Source: Bacteroidota bacterium
GTDB lineage: Bacteria; Bacteroidota; Bacteroidia; Bacteroidales; JAAUTT01
Assembly: GCA_021779665.1 (NCBI GenBank)
Contig: JAJYAG010000019.1
Location: 1 to 59,865 of the forward strand
Length of the DNA: 59,865 bases
Reading direction: 5' to 3'
Shown piece by piece: positions 1 to 8,395 of this stretch; within the stretch, counting starts at the first letter, position 1, and each line of letters begins with the position of its first letter. Made by a program: the position numbers and the translations under genes. Under the pieces are notes generated by a model, which saw only the letters and a list, made by a program, of their open reading frames with translations, ran no database searches and was not told where the DNA came from.

Positions 1-1222
1 CGTCTTCCGACTGCACCATGTCCTGGGCAATAAAAAATGTGGCAATTTTATTGCTCCTTGCTGTTGCTGGGATTCGGTCAAATTCGGGGATTATCAAAGT
101 AGGGGCTTCATCAAGCACTATGGCCGAATGGTGTCGGCCTTCCTGGTTCATAAGTTTTAAGCTCATGCTTATGATAAGAGCAAGAGCAGGGGCATAGGTT
201 TTGTCGAGAGTCTGGATCGTGGACAAAGTAAGCAAGGTTGGATGCTCAGGATTGTTCAGCTCCAGATTGACTTCATCCCCGGATAAAAGGTAAAAGATTT
301 CAGGAAGGGCTACCTTGCTCAGTGAGCTGGCAAGCGTTCCCAGGATGCCCGCTACTTGTTTTTCGCTTACCAGGCTTTTAAAATACGATGCAGCAAGGAA
401 TACAGATTGATCGTTTTTCTGCAGGAATTCTGTTAATTCTTGAACTGATTTATTGATTACAATCGAAATGGCATGAGGAAGGTCGCAATATTCCGGGTAA
501 TCGCACCTGAGCCTCCAGATAACCCCGGCAAGTACGCCCGAAGCAGATTCGACCCAATAACGGTCTCCACTGCCGTTTTGGCTCTTGGTAGCGCCCATCA
601 TATTTGCCAAAAATACGAATGAGGCTTCCACTGCATAGGCCGGATGTTGAATTATCTCGGGAGATATCGGGTTGACCCTGTGCGAATAATTCAGGTCAAA
701 AGGACAGACCATTTTAAAATCGATTACCGGATGATTGGCATAATGAGAGTAGGCGGCCAATGTTAAATCCCACTTTTTATAATCATATACTGCCCCGCAG
801 TAATTTTTAAGTGCAAGTTGTTCAAGTGTCGGCTTAACGATAGATGCCGTTTTCCCGGCCTTTGGCACCCCCAGGATGCAGACCCCGGCAAAGGGGTTTA
901 ATACCAATTTCCCTTTGTTGGTAGAGTAGGACAGGTCATATGGCCCTGGCTCGGCTTCCTTTTGCTTTGGAAAGAAAAGCAAAAAGAGGCCAGAAAACAC
1001 CATTGATGGGACAATATATAATACTAAATGTACAAAGGGGTTATATACCGTTATCCAAGCTAAGAAGAACCCAAAAAATACGTGCAAAAGGGGAACTGTT
1101 ATACCCTTAAGAGGTGCCCTAAAAAGAATAAATTGAATAAATGAAAGGATAAGGATACAAGCCAAAATAAAAATTTTGGTTGTTAAATCTGAATGTATCA
1201 GGATATTGAACAAATCGCTCAT
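1..1222 (-). CDS. Type IV coupling protein (VirD4/TraG class), N-terminal part
   Basis: This is the ATPase that links the relaxase-DNA complex to the conjugation channel at the inner membrane. The start codon at 1222-1220 opens a hydrophobic N-terminus (about residues 14-36 and 45-85). A Walker A motif GVPKAGKT lies at residues 118-125 and the Walker B region IVLDEAP lies close to the cut point. The frame runs off base 1 and resumes in frame at 59728, giving 539 residues in all, a normal length. It lies 16 bp downstream of the relaxase gene in the same direction. In Bacteroides nomenclature this role belongs to MobC, while TraG there names the VirB4 ATPase. Confidence 0.93.
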   Translation of the reverse strand, partial: MSDLFNILIHSDLTTKIFILACILILSFIQFILFRAPLKGITVPLLHVFFGFFLAWITVYNPFVHLVLYIVPSMVFSGLFLLFFPKQKEAEPGPYDLSYSTNKGKLVLNPFAGVCILGVPKAGKTASIVKPTLEQLALKNYCGAVYDYKKWDLTLAAYSHYANHPVIDFKMVCPFDLNYSHRVNPISPEIIQHPAYAVEASFVFLANMMGATKSQNGSGDRYWVESASGVLAGVIWRLRCDYPEYCDLPHAISIVINKSVQELTEFLQKNDQSVFLAASYFKSLVSEKQVAGILGTLASSLSKVALPEIFYLLSGDEVNLELNNPEHPTLLTLSTIQTLDKTYAPALALIISMSLKLMNQEGRHHSAIVLDEAPTLIIPEFDRIPATARSNKIATFFIAQDMVQSED

Positions 1223-1238
1223 AAATATTAAATAGCTA

Positions 1239-2399
1239 TTAAATTTCTAACCCACCAGAACCAAGCTCAACAATAGGTTTAAAAACCTTTTCTACCACCT
1301 TTTTAACGGCTTTTGCTTCAGGTGGCAGAAGTTGACTTAAAACCTTATCAAGTTGGTTTACCAGTAAATCCTTTGCTGAATCAGGGTTCTGGGCAAGGTT
1401 AGTGGCGGTATTCAGGTTGCTTGCCACATTAGATCCAGTAAGCTTATCAATTCCCAGGACAGCTAAATTTTTCCCTGCAACTTCTGAATTTTCAACCGAC
1501 TGTGCAGCAATCCTTGACGCTTGCCGAACCCCTGCCATTGGGTTACTGCTGAATTTATAATAGCCAAAGGTGTTTTGATAATCCCTTTTATAATTGTACA
1601 TCTGGTCAAACTTGTTTTCACAGGTACTTTTAAAATTGTTCCTGTTGAAACCTACTGTTACGTTCTTCCCGTTCAACTGGTGCTGGTCACTTCCCCGGCT
1701 GTTGGCATGGGGGCTTAAACTATGTTTCTGGGAAACATCTTTTCGTGAAACCACTACATGGACATGTGTTTGTAATCCAGGTTTTAGGTCGTCTTGTTTG
1801 ACAGCCCCATTTTCATAAAAATGTCTTAAGTTATATTTTTCTCCCTCTTTCAGGTTTTTATATTTTTCAAGTTCAAATATTTGAGATAATGAATGCCCCT
1901 CCTCTTTCAATTTGGAAATTTCCCTGCTTTGTTTCTCATCTATCCCGCTCCAATAACGTTGCTGTTCAACTTTTCCGAAATACACCAGGTCATTGGCAGT
2001 AAGCCCACGGTTAAAATTTTTTGCATATTCATCCATAACAGTCCGGGTATAATCCTTAAGCAAATCATTAAATTTCTCCAGTTCCTTACCGTTCAACTGT
2101 GAAATATGGGATATTTCCTTCCTGGAGGCCATTTTTGCCAGGTGTTGCAATTCCTTTTCGGACGGGTTTATAGAAAGCATATAAAATTTGGCATCCTTTT
2201 CTTTCAAACCCTTTTTGTTGTTATCTATTTTACTGATAACATATTGAGGGTCTATATCTTTTCGATGCTGGTCGAAAAACCGTTCTTGTCCCTGAAAATC
2301 CTTTTCCTCGTTCTCTTTTTCAAGATAATCTACAAGGTCTTTGCAGCTTTGGGAATTTCCCTTTACATAATCTTTGGCTCCGTTGATCTTTACGTACAT
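1239..2399 (-). CDS. Mobilisation relaxase of the Bacteroidota type (DUF5712-like)
   Basis: Probable relaxase that nicks oriT and leads the strand into the recipient. The protein has 386 residues. A histidine cluster THVHVVVSRKD near residue 215 matches the HxH metal-binding signature of HUH nucleases. Tyrosines are frequent in the N-terminal half (for example YVKGNS near residue 11) but the catalytic one cannot be singled out by eye. The C-terminal 100 residues are low-complexity and helical. It sits between the BfmA-like gene (16 bp upstream) and the coupling protein, the usual mob order. The DUF assignment is from memory of the family. Confidence 0.78.
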   Translation of the reverse strand: MYVKINGAKDYVKGNSQSCKDLVDYLEKENEEKDFQGQERFFDQHRKDIDPQYVISKIDNNKKGLKEKDAKFYMLSINPSEKELQHLAKMASRKEISHISQLNGKELEKFNDLLKDYTRTVMDEYAKNFNRGLTANDLVYFGKVEQQRYWSGIDEKQSREISKLKEEGHSLSQIFELEKYKNLKEGEKYNLRHFYENGAVKQDDLKPGLQTHVHVVVSRKDVSQKHSLSPHANSRGSDQHQLNGKNVTVGFNRNNFKSTCENKFDQMYNYKRDYQNTFGYYKFSSNPMAGVRQASRIAAQSVENSEVAGKNLAVLGIDKLTGSNVASNLNTATNLAQNPDSAKDLLVNQLDKVLSQLLPPEAKAVKKVVEKVFKPIVELGSGGLEI

Positions 2400-2415
2400 A
2401 TGAAATTGCTAGAGA

Positions 2416-2970
2416 CTATAACTTTTCAAACATGGTTTTGTATTTATCAAATGTTGCTTTGTCAACAGAGTACCCCCCGAAAGCAGAGCTCTTGAAATTT
2501 TTTTCAAAATCTTTGAAAATGCCTTTAACATGGCTTACAAGGGTCTTGTACTTCTCATCAAAAATCTGCTGTTGCAATTTATCGCTGTTCCCATCCTTTT
2601 TCACATCATGGGCCACGTGCTGTGGGCCTTTTTCCTGGGATATGAGCAAAGCCTTAATGTCAGCCTTTGTAACTGCTTCATTTTTGTAATGATCCAAAAG
2701 AAATGCAAAAGTCTCGTTCATCCGCTCGATAAGTGGGTCAAGTTTCTTCTTCTCCTGTTCCCGGATGAATGAAATTACCGTATTTCTGAGCTTTGAAAGC
2801 TCCTCTGCAGTTGAACGGTTTTTTGCTTTTGGGTCGATCCCTGTTTCTTTAAAATAAAGGATCATGGACTGGAGAAATTCCTTTTGTGTTTTTGTCCCAC
2901 TTTCTTTAGAGAGTTCTTTAAGGATGTCCAAATATTCCTTATCTATTTTCAAGGTGGTTTCCATGCTCAA
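2416..2970 (-). CDS. BfmA/BtgA-like mobilisation accessory protein
   Basis: Likely oriT-binding relaxosome protein of 184 residues. The N-terminus (about residues 1-45, TTLKIDKEYLDIL...) looks like a ribbon-helix-helix DNA-binding fold. It is followed by a charged helix with LRNTVISFIREQEKKKLDPLIERM (written here as the segment at residues 61-84), which is typical of BfmA/BtgA proteins. It is the first gene of the mob operon and faces a 1.1-kb noncoding stretch that should contain oriT. Relaxase and coupling-protein genes follow with 16-bp gaps, suggesting one transcript. Confidence 0.75.
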   Translation of the reverse strand: MSMETTLKIDKEYLDILKELSKESGTKTQKEFLQSMILYFKETGIDPKAKNRSTAEELSKLRNTVISFIREQEKKKLDPLIERMNETFAFLLDHYKNEAVTKADIKALLISQEKGPQHVAHDVKKDGNSDKLQQQIFDEKYKTLVSHVKGIFKDFEKNFKSSAFGGYSVDKATFDKYKTMFEKL

Positions 2971-3600
2971 GGCTTAAATTTTACCGCTCCAAATTTATCA
3001 AAATATATACTTTCGATATTTGATTGTTAATAACTTATAATAATTTGTATACCAAACCAGGATTGCTTATCTTTAAATGTCCTGAGAAATGAATTCAAAT
3101 TTTATGGATTCTATATCACAGTGAAAATGCCTAAACAGTTATATTTTAGAATATTGACAAGTTTATATAAGAAAATAGCATCAAGCCATTTAAGAAAAGT
3201 ATACTTCAAAATATACTTATAGTATCTATTTTTTAATGCATTACAATATTTTGTATACTCAGTTGTATACAAAACTAACAATATCTATTTTCAATATACT
3301 GTATTTCAATCAATAATGATTGCAGAATCACGCGCTGCGTGATTCCGGCTTGCTTTACCTATCTCCGCCCGAAAGTTTTGGGTGAAACCGAAGGTTTTCG
3401 CACTAAACACGGGGGGGTATGTATTCGAAAGGGTAAACATTTTCAAACATTAAACTGCGGTCGGCTCACGAAACGGAAGTTAGTGTACGTTACGTGTCGC
3501 CCACAAGTTAAACGGCGACTTTTTTATTTTTATTATGCCTAGGGTAGAGAAATGGATTTTCAAAAGCTAAATCCGCTCTGAAATGTTAGCGTGATGAAAA
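2971..3600. promoter_or_regulatory. Noncoding region upstream of mob genes, candidate oriT
   Basis: No convincing gene is seen. Bases 2990-3310 are very AT-rich with repeated TATAC-type words. A perfect hairpin GAATCACGC-GCT-GCGTGATTC lies at 3325-3345, and 3480-3515 holds GTACGTTAC/ACGTGTCGCC-like short dyads. Position directly upstream of bfmA and the relaxase gene makes this the best candidate for oriT, but no nick sequence is recognised. A 67-codon open frame at 3339-3542 has no protein-like character and is not called. Confidence 0.4.
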
Positions 3601-3657
3601 AATGACTTTTCTACAAATTTAATTCCTTAGCGTGGTTTTTGTCGGAATTGTTGCAAA

Positions 3658-3770
3658 GTGGGGAAAAGATAGCGTAGCTGTAACCAGGGGCAAAGTAGGT
3701 TGTATTTAATTGACATAAAGTATTTTACCATGCTACTTTGCAGTACAAAACAGCTATGCTACCTTTCCAC
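3658..3770. repeat. Nested inverted repeat near the replication origin
   Basis: The outer arms at 3658-3681 and 3750-3770 pair imperfectly over about 21 bp (both end in AGCTGT/ACAGCT). Inside them CAAAGTAG at 3691-3698 pairs exactly with CTACTTTG at 3733-3740. Such a two-step stem could be a single-strand origin, part of oriV or oriT, or a structured transcript. It lies about 280 bp from the first iteron. Confidence 0.5.
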
Positions 3771-3783
3771 CATTTATTTTTCT

Positions 3784-3910
3784 TGGATTTTTTAGCATAA
3801 TACCTTAGACAGAACGGCACAATATCCTTATTTAGACTAAATTAAGACACAAACCATTTCCGAGCGAATATGCTAAAAAAATCCAATCCCCCATAGGGGG
3901 TTAGGGGGAA
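3784..3910 (+). repeat. Dispersed repeat, copy 1 with a partial copy beside it
   Basis: The block 3856-3910 begins ATTTCCGAGCG, continues ATGCTAAAAAAATCC and ends with CCCCC...GGGGG runs. The same block occurs inverted at 19833-19888 and 43651-43708. A shorter piece, TGGATTTTTTAGCAT, stands at 3784-3798. The other two full copies sit between convergent genes, so a terminator or REP-like role is plausible. Confidence 0.75.
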
Positions 3911-3995
3911 TATGCTCCCCCGATAGGGGGCCGGGGGGAGTAAAATCGTCGAAGACACCTTATTTTAACCCCCTTGAGGGGGATGGGGGTGTAAT
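3893..3995. other. Cluster of G5/G6 and C5 runs
   Basis: Within 100 bp there are at least five runs of five or six G on the plus strand plus several C5 runs (for example GGGGGTTAGGGGG, then GGGGGCCGGGGGG). This can form hairpins or a G-quadruplex and lies just before the iteron array. A specific function is not known. Confidence 0.5.
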
Positions 3996-4051
3996 GGTGC
4001 ATCGCAGATTCCTTATTAATAATCAATTTATTATTAAATTAATATAAAATA

Positions 4052-4450
4052 GTGAGTAATAAGGTCACCCTTCGGATTTTCAACAGGCTAAATATGAATT
4101 TATTCACTTTTTTGATCGGTGAGATATTGCATCACCCTTAGCCTCCATGGTGAGCGAATAGATCACCCTTGAATTGGGTTAAGTGAGCAGATACATCACC
4201 CTTACACAGGCCAAGGTGAGTGTTTGGGTCACCCTTGTTATATTGAGGGTGAGCGGTTACATCACCCTTCGGTGGGCAAAGTGAGCAATTACATCACCCT
4301 ATAATGGGTACTTTTTGGCCTTCAGTGAGCAATTACATCACCCTTGGATAACATAAAGCCAATCTAACCTTTTTGGACAAATCAAGGTGAGCGATTACAT
4401 CACCCTTGAATTTTGCAAATTTCTCTATGGTGAGTAAATACATCACCCTT
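4052..4450 (+). repeat. Ten 21-bp iterons, plasmid replication origin (oriV)
   Basis: Ten copies of GTGAG-N10-ACCCTT, with most ATTACATC in the centre, start at 4052, 4119, 4150, 4183, 4216, 4249, 4281, 4325, 4387 and 4430. Each contains the internal dyad GTGA...TCAC. Start-to-start distances are 67, 31, 33, 33, 33, 32, 44, 62 and 43 bp, close to whole helical turns. They lie directly downstream of the rep stop codon, so the initiator they should bind is encoded next to them. By analogy with iteron plasmids they serve replication and copy control. Confidence 0.92.
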
Positions 4451-4455
4451 GAATT

Positions 4456-5694
4456 TTATTGAAGTTCATTTAATGAATTGATCAGGGTCAACTTCTTGAT
4501 AAAGCTGTCTTTCATGTTGTCAATGAATTGCGATATTTTCCCGTGTGTCCTGAAATGGGCCGTTTCATATGCAAGCCGTTTCTCTTTTTCGTTCTGCGAA
4601 ATATCCTTGAGCCAGCTCATGAACAGAACATCCCGATTGTCTGAGTGATAATCCCCGCCCTTGCATATCCTAAATGCCTCTAAAAGCTCATGGGAAAGCC
4701 TGTTTTTAAATACCGATCTTTTTTCATCGGCCAGATCAACGGCTTTAATATCTTCAAATTTCAGAATCGGGATATAGTTCCATCTTTGCTTATCACTTTT
4801 GACCCATGTTACCTCAAATTTTAACTCGGATCTCTTGTTTATCTCTGTAAAACACTTTACCAAATCACGTTTCCTATACTTGTTGTCATAGGGTTCTCCG
4901 TTCTCTTTAATTGATTTGATATTGGCTATTTTGCATAAAAGTTCAAAGTTCGGGGTTTCTTCCCTGGTTGTTTTATTAGTACCCTTAAGAGCTAAAGTAT
5001 TTTTTAAATTGGATAAATAAAGGTATAAGTCATCCAGGGAGCTTTTCCTTAACTGTATGAGGGATTCTTTTGCCCCCTTAAGGTAATAATGCGATAAGTT
5101 CTCGATGAACAGGTTGTTCAAGGTGTACTGATAAACAACTTTGCTCCCCTGGTTGCCTTGCAATTTTCTTGAACTCCTGTTTTCCTTCGTGATCTTGCTT
5201 ATTGTCTTTGTATTTAGTTGCTGGATTATAAGATAACTATTGGACTGTTTGTTATATACAATCTCATTGTTTTGATAATCCACAGTCCTTGCCCCTCTTG
5301 CAAAAATTATCGGCTTTGTATGCAAAATATAGAGAGCATTTTCAACTATGGAATCATACACTTTAAAGCTGATATCCTCTTCCTGCTGATAGTACAGCCT
5401 TTCGATTTCCTCAGGGCTTTTCCCTTTAAACTGTTCGGGCTCTGGGTGCCTTTTTTTAAGGTAATCGGGACTGTACCCAAATTTAGAGGCAAAATCGATC
5501 ACGTCAAAGTTGCCAAAATTGAACAAGTTGTTCTGGTAGGAATGACAAAAATAATAAATGAGGTTTTTTATAAGCCCTCCATCGCTATTGACAATATTGT
5601 TATCCGAATGGTATTTACTGATGTAGTCAATATTGTGGGCAATATTCTTGTCAATCCTGAATATGTCTAATGGGGCTGTGGTGTCCATTTTCAA
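4456..5694 (-). CDS. rep: Replication initiator protein (RepB/Rep_3-like)
   Basis: Plasmid replication initiator, 412 residues, expected to bind the ten iterons that begin six bases after its stop codon and to recruit host replication proteins. No short catalytic motif is expected. The assignment rests on the adjacent iterons, the rep-par gene order and a length usual for Bacteroidota Rep_3-type initiators. The sequence is basic, with two probable winged-helix halves (about residues 1-230 and 250-380). Its start overlaps the stop of the upstream 95-residue gene by four bases, so rep is probably translated together with the partition genes. The iterons are at the 3' side of rep, not the more usual 5' side. 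Confidence 0.85.
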   Translation of the reverse strand: MKMDTTAPLDIFRIDKNIAHNIDYISKYHSDNNIVNSDGGLIKNLIYYFCHSYQNNLFNFGNFDVIDFASKFGYSPDYLKKRHPEPEQFKGKSPEEIERLYYQQEEDISFKVYDSIVENALYILHTKPIIFARGARTVDYQNNEIVYNKQSNSYLIIQQLNTKTISKITKENRSSRKLQGNQGSKVVYQYTLNNLFIENLSHYYLKGAKESLIQLRKSSLDDLYLYLSNLKNTLALKGTNKTTREETPNFELLCKIANIKSIKENGEPYDNKYRKRDLVKCFTEINKRSELKFEVTWVKSDKQRWNYIPILKFEDIKAVDLADEKRSVFKNRLSHELLEAFRICKGGDYHSDNRDVLFMSWLKDISQNEKEKRLAYETAHFRTHGKISQFIDNMKDSFIKKLTLINSLNELQ

Positions 5695-5978
5695 AGATTT
5701 TGTGCTACGTCTGGGTATTTATCCTTTAGTAAAGAAAGAGCCTCTTCAAGGGCTTCTTTTTGCGTAAATTCTGTATCGCCCCCCATCCTCCGGTACCGGA
5801 CATATTTTTTTATAAACTTGAAATCATCCTCTTCAATATTTAAGGTCTTTACCAAATATGTCTTTTCCGTTTTAACGGAACTTTTTTGCTCTTTTTTTGA
5901 GGTATCGGTTATTAAGTTGCTCAATCCTCCCCCCATGTTTTCAACCTTGCCCAGATTTCCAAAACTTTTCTTTGCCAT
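5691..5978 (-). CDS. Small ParB-like or regulatory protein beside parA
   Basis: This 95-residue protein is encoded immediately after parA (adjacent bases) and overlaps rep by four bases. The N-terminal 40 residues are glycine/lysine-rich and look disordered. Residues 45-90 (TYLVKTLNIEEDDFKFIKKY...) could be a ribbon-helix-helix. Small RHH proteins after ParA act as centromere-binding partners in type Ib partition, so that role is inferred from position. No ParB nuclease-like motif is present. Confidence 0.6.
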   Translation of the reverse strand: MAKKSFGNLGKVENMGGGLSNLITDTSKKEQKSSVKTEKTYLVKTLNIEEDDFKFIKKYVRYRRMGGDTEFTQKEALEEALSLLKDKYPDVAQNL

Positions 5979-6722
5979 TTAGTTTCGTTTTAAAAGTTCG
6001 GTAATAAGCTTTTTGTAATCTTTTGCACCATTGCAATTTTTATCATATTGAAAGATATCCATCCCGTTAGCCTGGCTTTCAACAATTGCGACATTCTCCC
6101 TGATTTCAGTTTCCAGAAGCAAATCACCGAGATGTTTTTTTATCTCATCCCGGATAGCTGATGTTATGGATCTTCTTTCCTTAACTTTTGTAAGAAACAC
6201 ACCCTTAACAGTAATATTAGGGTTGATTGCAACCTTAACATCCTGAATTACTTTAAAGATGCTGTCCAAGCCCTGAAAAGCATAAAATTCCGCTTCCAGG
6301 GGTATTATTACTTCGTTAGCAGCAACCATCGCATTGATTGTTATAAGTCCCAATGAAGGTGGACAATCTAAAAAACAATAGTCATATTGGCCATTGAGCT
6401 TTGCCAGATGATTTTGAAGTATTCTCTCCCGCGCGAGTTTATTACTGATTTCAATTTCAATTCCAGCAAAGTCTATACTGGATGGAACAATAGAAAGGTT
6501 TTTTTTGACTTCTATGACAGGAAGATCAATGTTCTCGCTAAAGGTGTGGTATATGTTCTTTTCGGCCTTAAAAATACCGAACCCCTTGGTCAGGTTCGCC
6601 TGAGGATCCAGGTCGATCATTAATACCCTATGCTTCTTTTCCGCAAGGCCTGCTGCTATATTCTGAACAGAAGTAGTTTTGGCAACGCCTCCCTTATGGT
6701 TTATTATGGAAAATATTTTCAT
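5979..6722 (-). CDS. parA: ParA-type partition ATPase
   Basis: Walker-type ATPase that moves plasmid copies apart before cell division. The deviant Walker A motif KGGVAKTT is at residues 10-17, MIDLDPQANLT follows near residue 40, and DCPPSLG (Walker B) lies near residue 118. At 247 residues it lacks an N-terminal helix-turn-helix, which fits the short type Ib ParA. It heads a tight parA-95aa-rep series. AT-rich palindromes directly upstream (6723-6776) are likely operator or centromere. Confidence 0.93.
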   Translation of the reverse strand: MKIFSIINHKGGVAKTTSVQNIAAGLAEKKHRVLMIDLDPQANLTKGFGIFKAEKNIYHTFSENIDLPVIEVKKNLSIVPSSIDFAGIEIEISNKLARERILQNHLAKLNGQYDYCFLDCPPSLGLITINAMVAANEVIIPLEAEFYAFQGLDSIFKVIQDVKVAINPNITVKGVFLTKVKERRSITSAIRDEIKKHLGDLLLETEIRENVAIVESQANGMDIFQYDKNCNGAKDYKKLITELLKRN

Positions 6723-6776
6723 GAAATATAATATTAATAATATTATGTTGAAATATAAGTAATATAATATTACTTA
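6723..6776. promoter_or_regulatory. AT-rich palindromes upstream of parA
   Basis: Bases 6756-6776 form a near-perfect dyad, TAAGTAATAT-A-ATATTACTTA, and 6726-6745 contain further AATATT-type symmetry. The position between parA and the small gene 6774-6986 suggests the parA operator and/or the centromere bound by the small partner protein. A very similar AATATAATATTACTT stretch recurs near 45456. Confidence 0.5.
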
Positions 6777-6986
6777 CTTAATTTTCATCTGATTAATTTT
6801 TTTAGCCAGTGCTAACATTTCATCGGGGTGCATACTCCGCTCTTTGAGTTTTCGATTAAAAGTTGACCTGGCCATTCCCATTGATTCAAAGTATTGTTTT
6901 TTTTCAATCCGGGCTTCTTCGAAAAATTTCTCTATTTTTTCGTGAAGGTCGCTGTAGTCCTGAATAATTCTCTCGTCAATAATCAT
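6774..6986 (-). CDS. Small helix-turn-helix-like protein
   Basis: A 70-residue protein with a predicted helix-turn-helix around residues 29-62 (KKQYFESMGMARSTFNRKLK, then HPDEMLALAKKI), which resembles the XRE or phage-Cro style of small repressor. It precedes parA in the same direction and its 3' end overlaps the parA palindrome. A role in copy-number or partition control is an inference; no exact family is recognised. Confidence 0.55.
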   Translation of the reverse strand: MIIDERIIQDYSDLHEKIEKFFEEARIEKKQYFESMGMARSTFNRKLKERSMHPDEMLALAKKINQMKIK

Positions 6987-7080
6987 GGAATATTTTTTTA
7001 TTTCAAAAGTAAAATAAATGCATCCTGTAAACTAAAAAAGTTTTCACCATATGTTAACAATTTGATCCATTAAAGACAAA

Positions 7081-7109
7081 AAAACCCAGATTCTTTGAAC
7101 CTGGGTTTT
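7081..7109 (-). terminator. Hairpin terminator after the 7.2-8.2 kb operon
   Basis: AAAACCCAG pairs with CTGGGTTTT across an 11-base loop. It lies just past the stop of the gene ending at 7165 and has A/T tails on both sides. Confidence 0.7.
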
Positions 7110-7164
7110 AGATAAATAATATAGTATTATCAGTATTATTGATAATAGATAGTTAACCCCAACC

Positions 7165-7374
7165 TTAAGGGATGACATAAAAAAACGATTCTGAAAAGTC
7201 CCAAAAGATAGAATGCTCAACCGGAAAGAATTGTTTTAAGAATTCATAATCGGTTTTATCGGTATTCAGGTGCAAAGCTTGCGGCACATCCGGCTTCTTC
7301 CCCTTAAAGACCTCGGTAAGGTTGATATTCTCGGTGTCAAAAACTTCATTGGTATTTGATTTCAGTATTTTCAT
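7165..7374 (-). CDS. Hypothetical protein, 69 residues
   Basis: No family is recognised. The protein is short, with an aromatic-rich C-terminus (SIFWDFSESFFYVIP). Its start overlaps the stop of the preceding 65-residue gene by four bases, so the two are probably translated together, and it is the last gene before a hairpin terminator. The four genes from 8213 down to 7165 look like one operon of plasmid-specific small proteins. Confidence 0.5.
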   Translation of the reverse strand: MKILKSNTNEVFDTENINLTEVFKGKKPDVPQALHLNTDKTDYEFLKQFFPVEHSIFWDFSESFFYVIP

Positions 7375-7568
7375 AAACTTGAAAGGTTATTGTTTTGAAG
7401 TTCACAATTTTGCTTTTTGACTCTTACAACCTTATCGCCAAATGGAAAATCGCCCTTTATTTTCAATGTCTTCGGATAAACCTTAAGCACCATTGAAGGA
7501 ACGGTAACAAATGTATCACCCTCCTTTTTAAAATAGTAGACATGGTCATTTTCTTGAAAGGGTTTCAT
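7371..7568 (-). CDS. Hypothetical protein, 65 residues
   Basis: Unrecognised small protein (MKPFQENDHVYYFKKEGDT...) with beta-strand-like composition. It could be a small SH3-like or RNA/DNA-binding barrel. That is only an impression from alternating hydrophobic residues at 10-50. It starts 12 bases after the upstream 107-residue gene and overlaps the next gene by four bases. Confidence 0.5.
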   Translation of the reverse strand: MKPFQENDHVYYFKKEGDTFVTVPSMVLKVYPKTLKIKGDFPFGDKVVRVKKQNCELQNNNLSSL

Positions 7569-7580
7569 ATCAGGAATCCA

Positions 7581-7904
7581 TTAAACAGTAAACGTTTGGT
7601 GTTTCTCTTCAATCAATTCCGCAAATTGTCTTTTTTGCTCCTCTGTCCCGATGGACAAGCCTTTAAATAGGTCGCTTGACAAATGGTTGTACAAAAGGAC
7701 GTTAATGGCATCACAGCTCCTATCAAAGGCTATCTTTTGATAAGGGTCGTCGGTACTATCACGGATACTATCAGAGATATCCTTAACGGTTTCAAGCACC
7801 TCCCTTAAATACCGCCTTCCGGCTTCAATATAGTCCCGGTCGTTACGTGCCTTGAACTTGGAGTTGACCTCCTTGTTAAAATCTTGAATCAATGCGTTTA
7901 TCAT
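7581..7904 (-). CDS. Hypothetical helical protein, 107 residues
   Basis: No family is recognised. The sequence is charged and predicted helical throughout, with no membrane segment or metal motif. It lies 15 bases after the probable DNA-binding gene 7920-8213 and 12 bases before the next gene in the same direction, so it belongs to the same operon. Small helical proteins of this kind are common in plasmid maintenance regions. Confidence 0.5.
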   Translation of the reverse strand: MINALIQDFNKEVNSKFKARNDRDYIEAGRRYLREVLETVKDISDSIRDSTDDPYQKIAFDRSCDAINVLLYNHLSSDLFKGLSIGTEEQKRQFAELIEEKHQTFTV

Positions 7905-7919
7905 ATTGTTGAAGTTTAA

Positions 7920-8213
7920 TCATTTTTTATTTGAAGATCCAATATACTTTAAAATTTCTTTCTCGGCCATTTCGCGCGTTTTTATGGCCTCTATCAAACG
8001 TTCATGTTCGCTTCGAAGGTTATTGTATTTCTTTTCAATTTCCTGATAATATTTAAGCTTTGACGGCATTTCGTTGAATAGGTAAAACAATGCCCGTTTT
8101 ATGGCCTTTGTGGTGGATTGCTCCTTAAATTGCTCCTGGGCCAATTTCAAGAGCTTTTCTTCTTCTTGCGAATAGGTACGAAATGTGAATTTATTCAGGG
8201 TTTCAGTTGCCAT
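7920..8213 (-). CDS. Putative DNA-binding protein with RHH-like start and coiled coil
   Basis: A 97-residue protein. Residues 6-50 (NKFTFRTYSQEEEKLL...) have a short strand followed by two helices like a ribbon-helix-helix. Residues 50-90 are a charged coiled coil (YQEIEKKYNNLRSEHERL). It heads the operon, and the GGTATCA array lies directly upstream with its first member overlapping a TACCTTTG box (complement of 8241-8248). It is therefore a candidate autoregulator that binds that array; no binding evidence exists in the sequence itself. Confidence 0.55.
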   Translation of the reverse strand: MATETLNKFTFRTYSQEEEKLLKLAQEQFKEQSTTKAIKRALFYLFNEMPSKLKYYQEIEKKYNNLRSEHERLIEAIKTREMAEKEILKYIGSSNKK

Positions 8214-8244
8214 GGGTTTTAATCCAGATAGTTATACAAACAAA

Positions 8245-8395
8245 GGTATCAAATTAATTTATCCAGGATCTTCCGGAATATGCATTTTGGTATCAACTTT
8301 TTCCAGATCAGGCCTGGCCGGTCAGCTGCAGCCTTATCATTTTGGTATCAAAATTTAAACCTGGCCGAGCTGGCCAGGTTTAAAAAATGATATCA
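8245..8395. repeat. Phased GGTATCA array, locus 1
   Basis: GGTATCA occurs at 8245, 8289 and 8344, with the variant GATATCA at 8389. Spacings are 44, 55 and 45 bp. The first copy overlaps a minus-strand TAnnTTTG box. An equivalent array with 44-bp spacing exists at 46631-46725. Regular near-helical spacing suggests protein binding on one face of the DNA. Confidence 0.65.
8354..8384 (-). terminator. 13-bp-stem hairpin after the 116-residue gene
   Basis: TTTAAACCTGGCC pairs perfectly with GGCCAGGTTTAAA around a five-base loop. It lies nine bases beyond the stop of the gene at 8393, so it can terminate that transcript. It also lies within the GGTATCA array and so may have a regulatory use. Confidence 0.6.

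Noticed and set aside
3339-3542. A 67-codon plus-strand frame upstream of the mob genes
   Set aside because: Its translation has no protein-like pattern, no promoter or related signal, and it overlaps the hairpin region that is more likely oriT.
4052-4450. A CRISPR array suggested by regular 21-bp repeats
   Set aside because: Spacers are only about 10-45 bp, the repeats carry an iteron-type dyad, there are no cas genes, and rep is adjacent.
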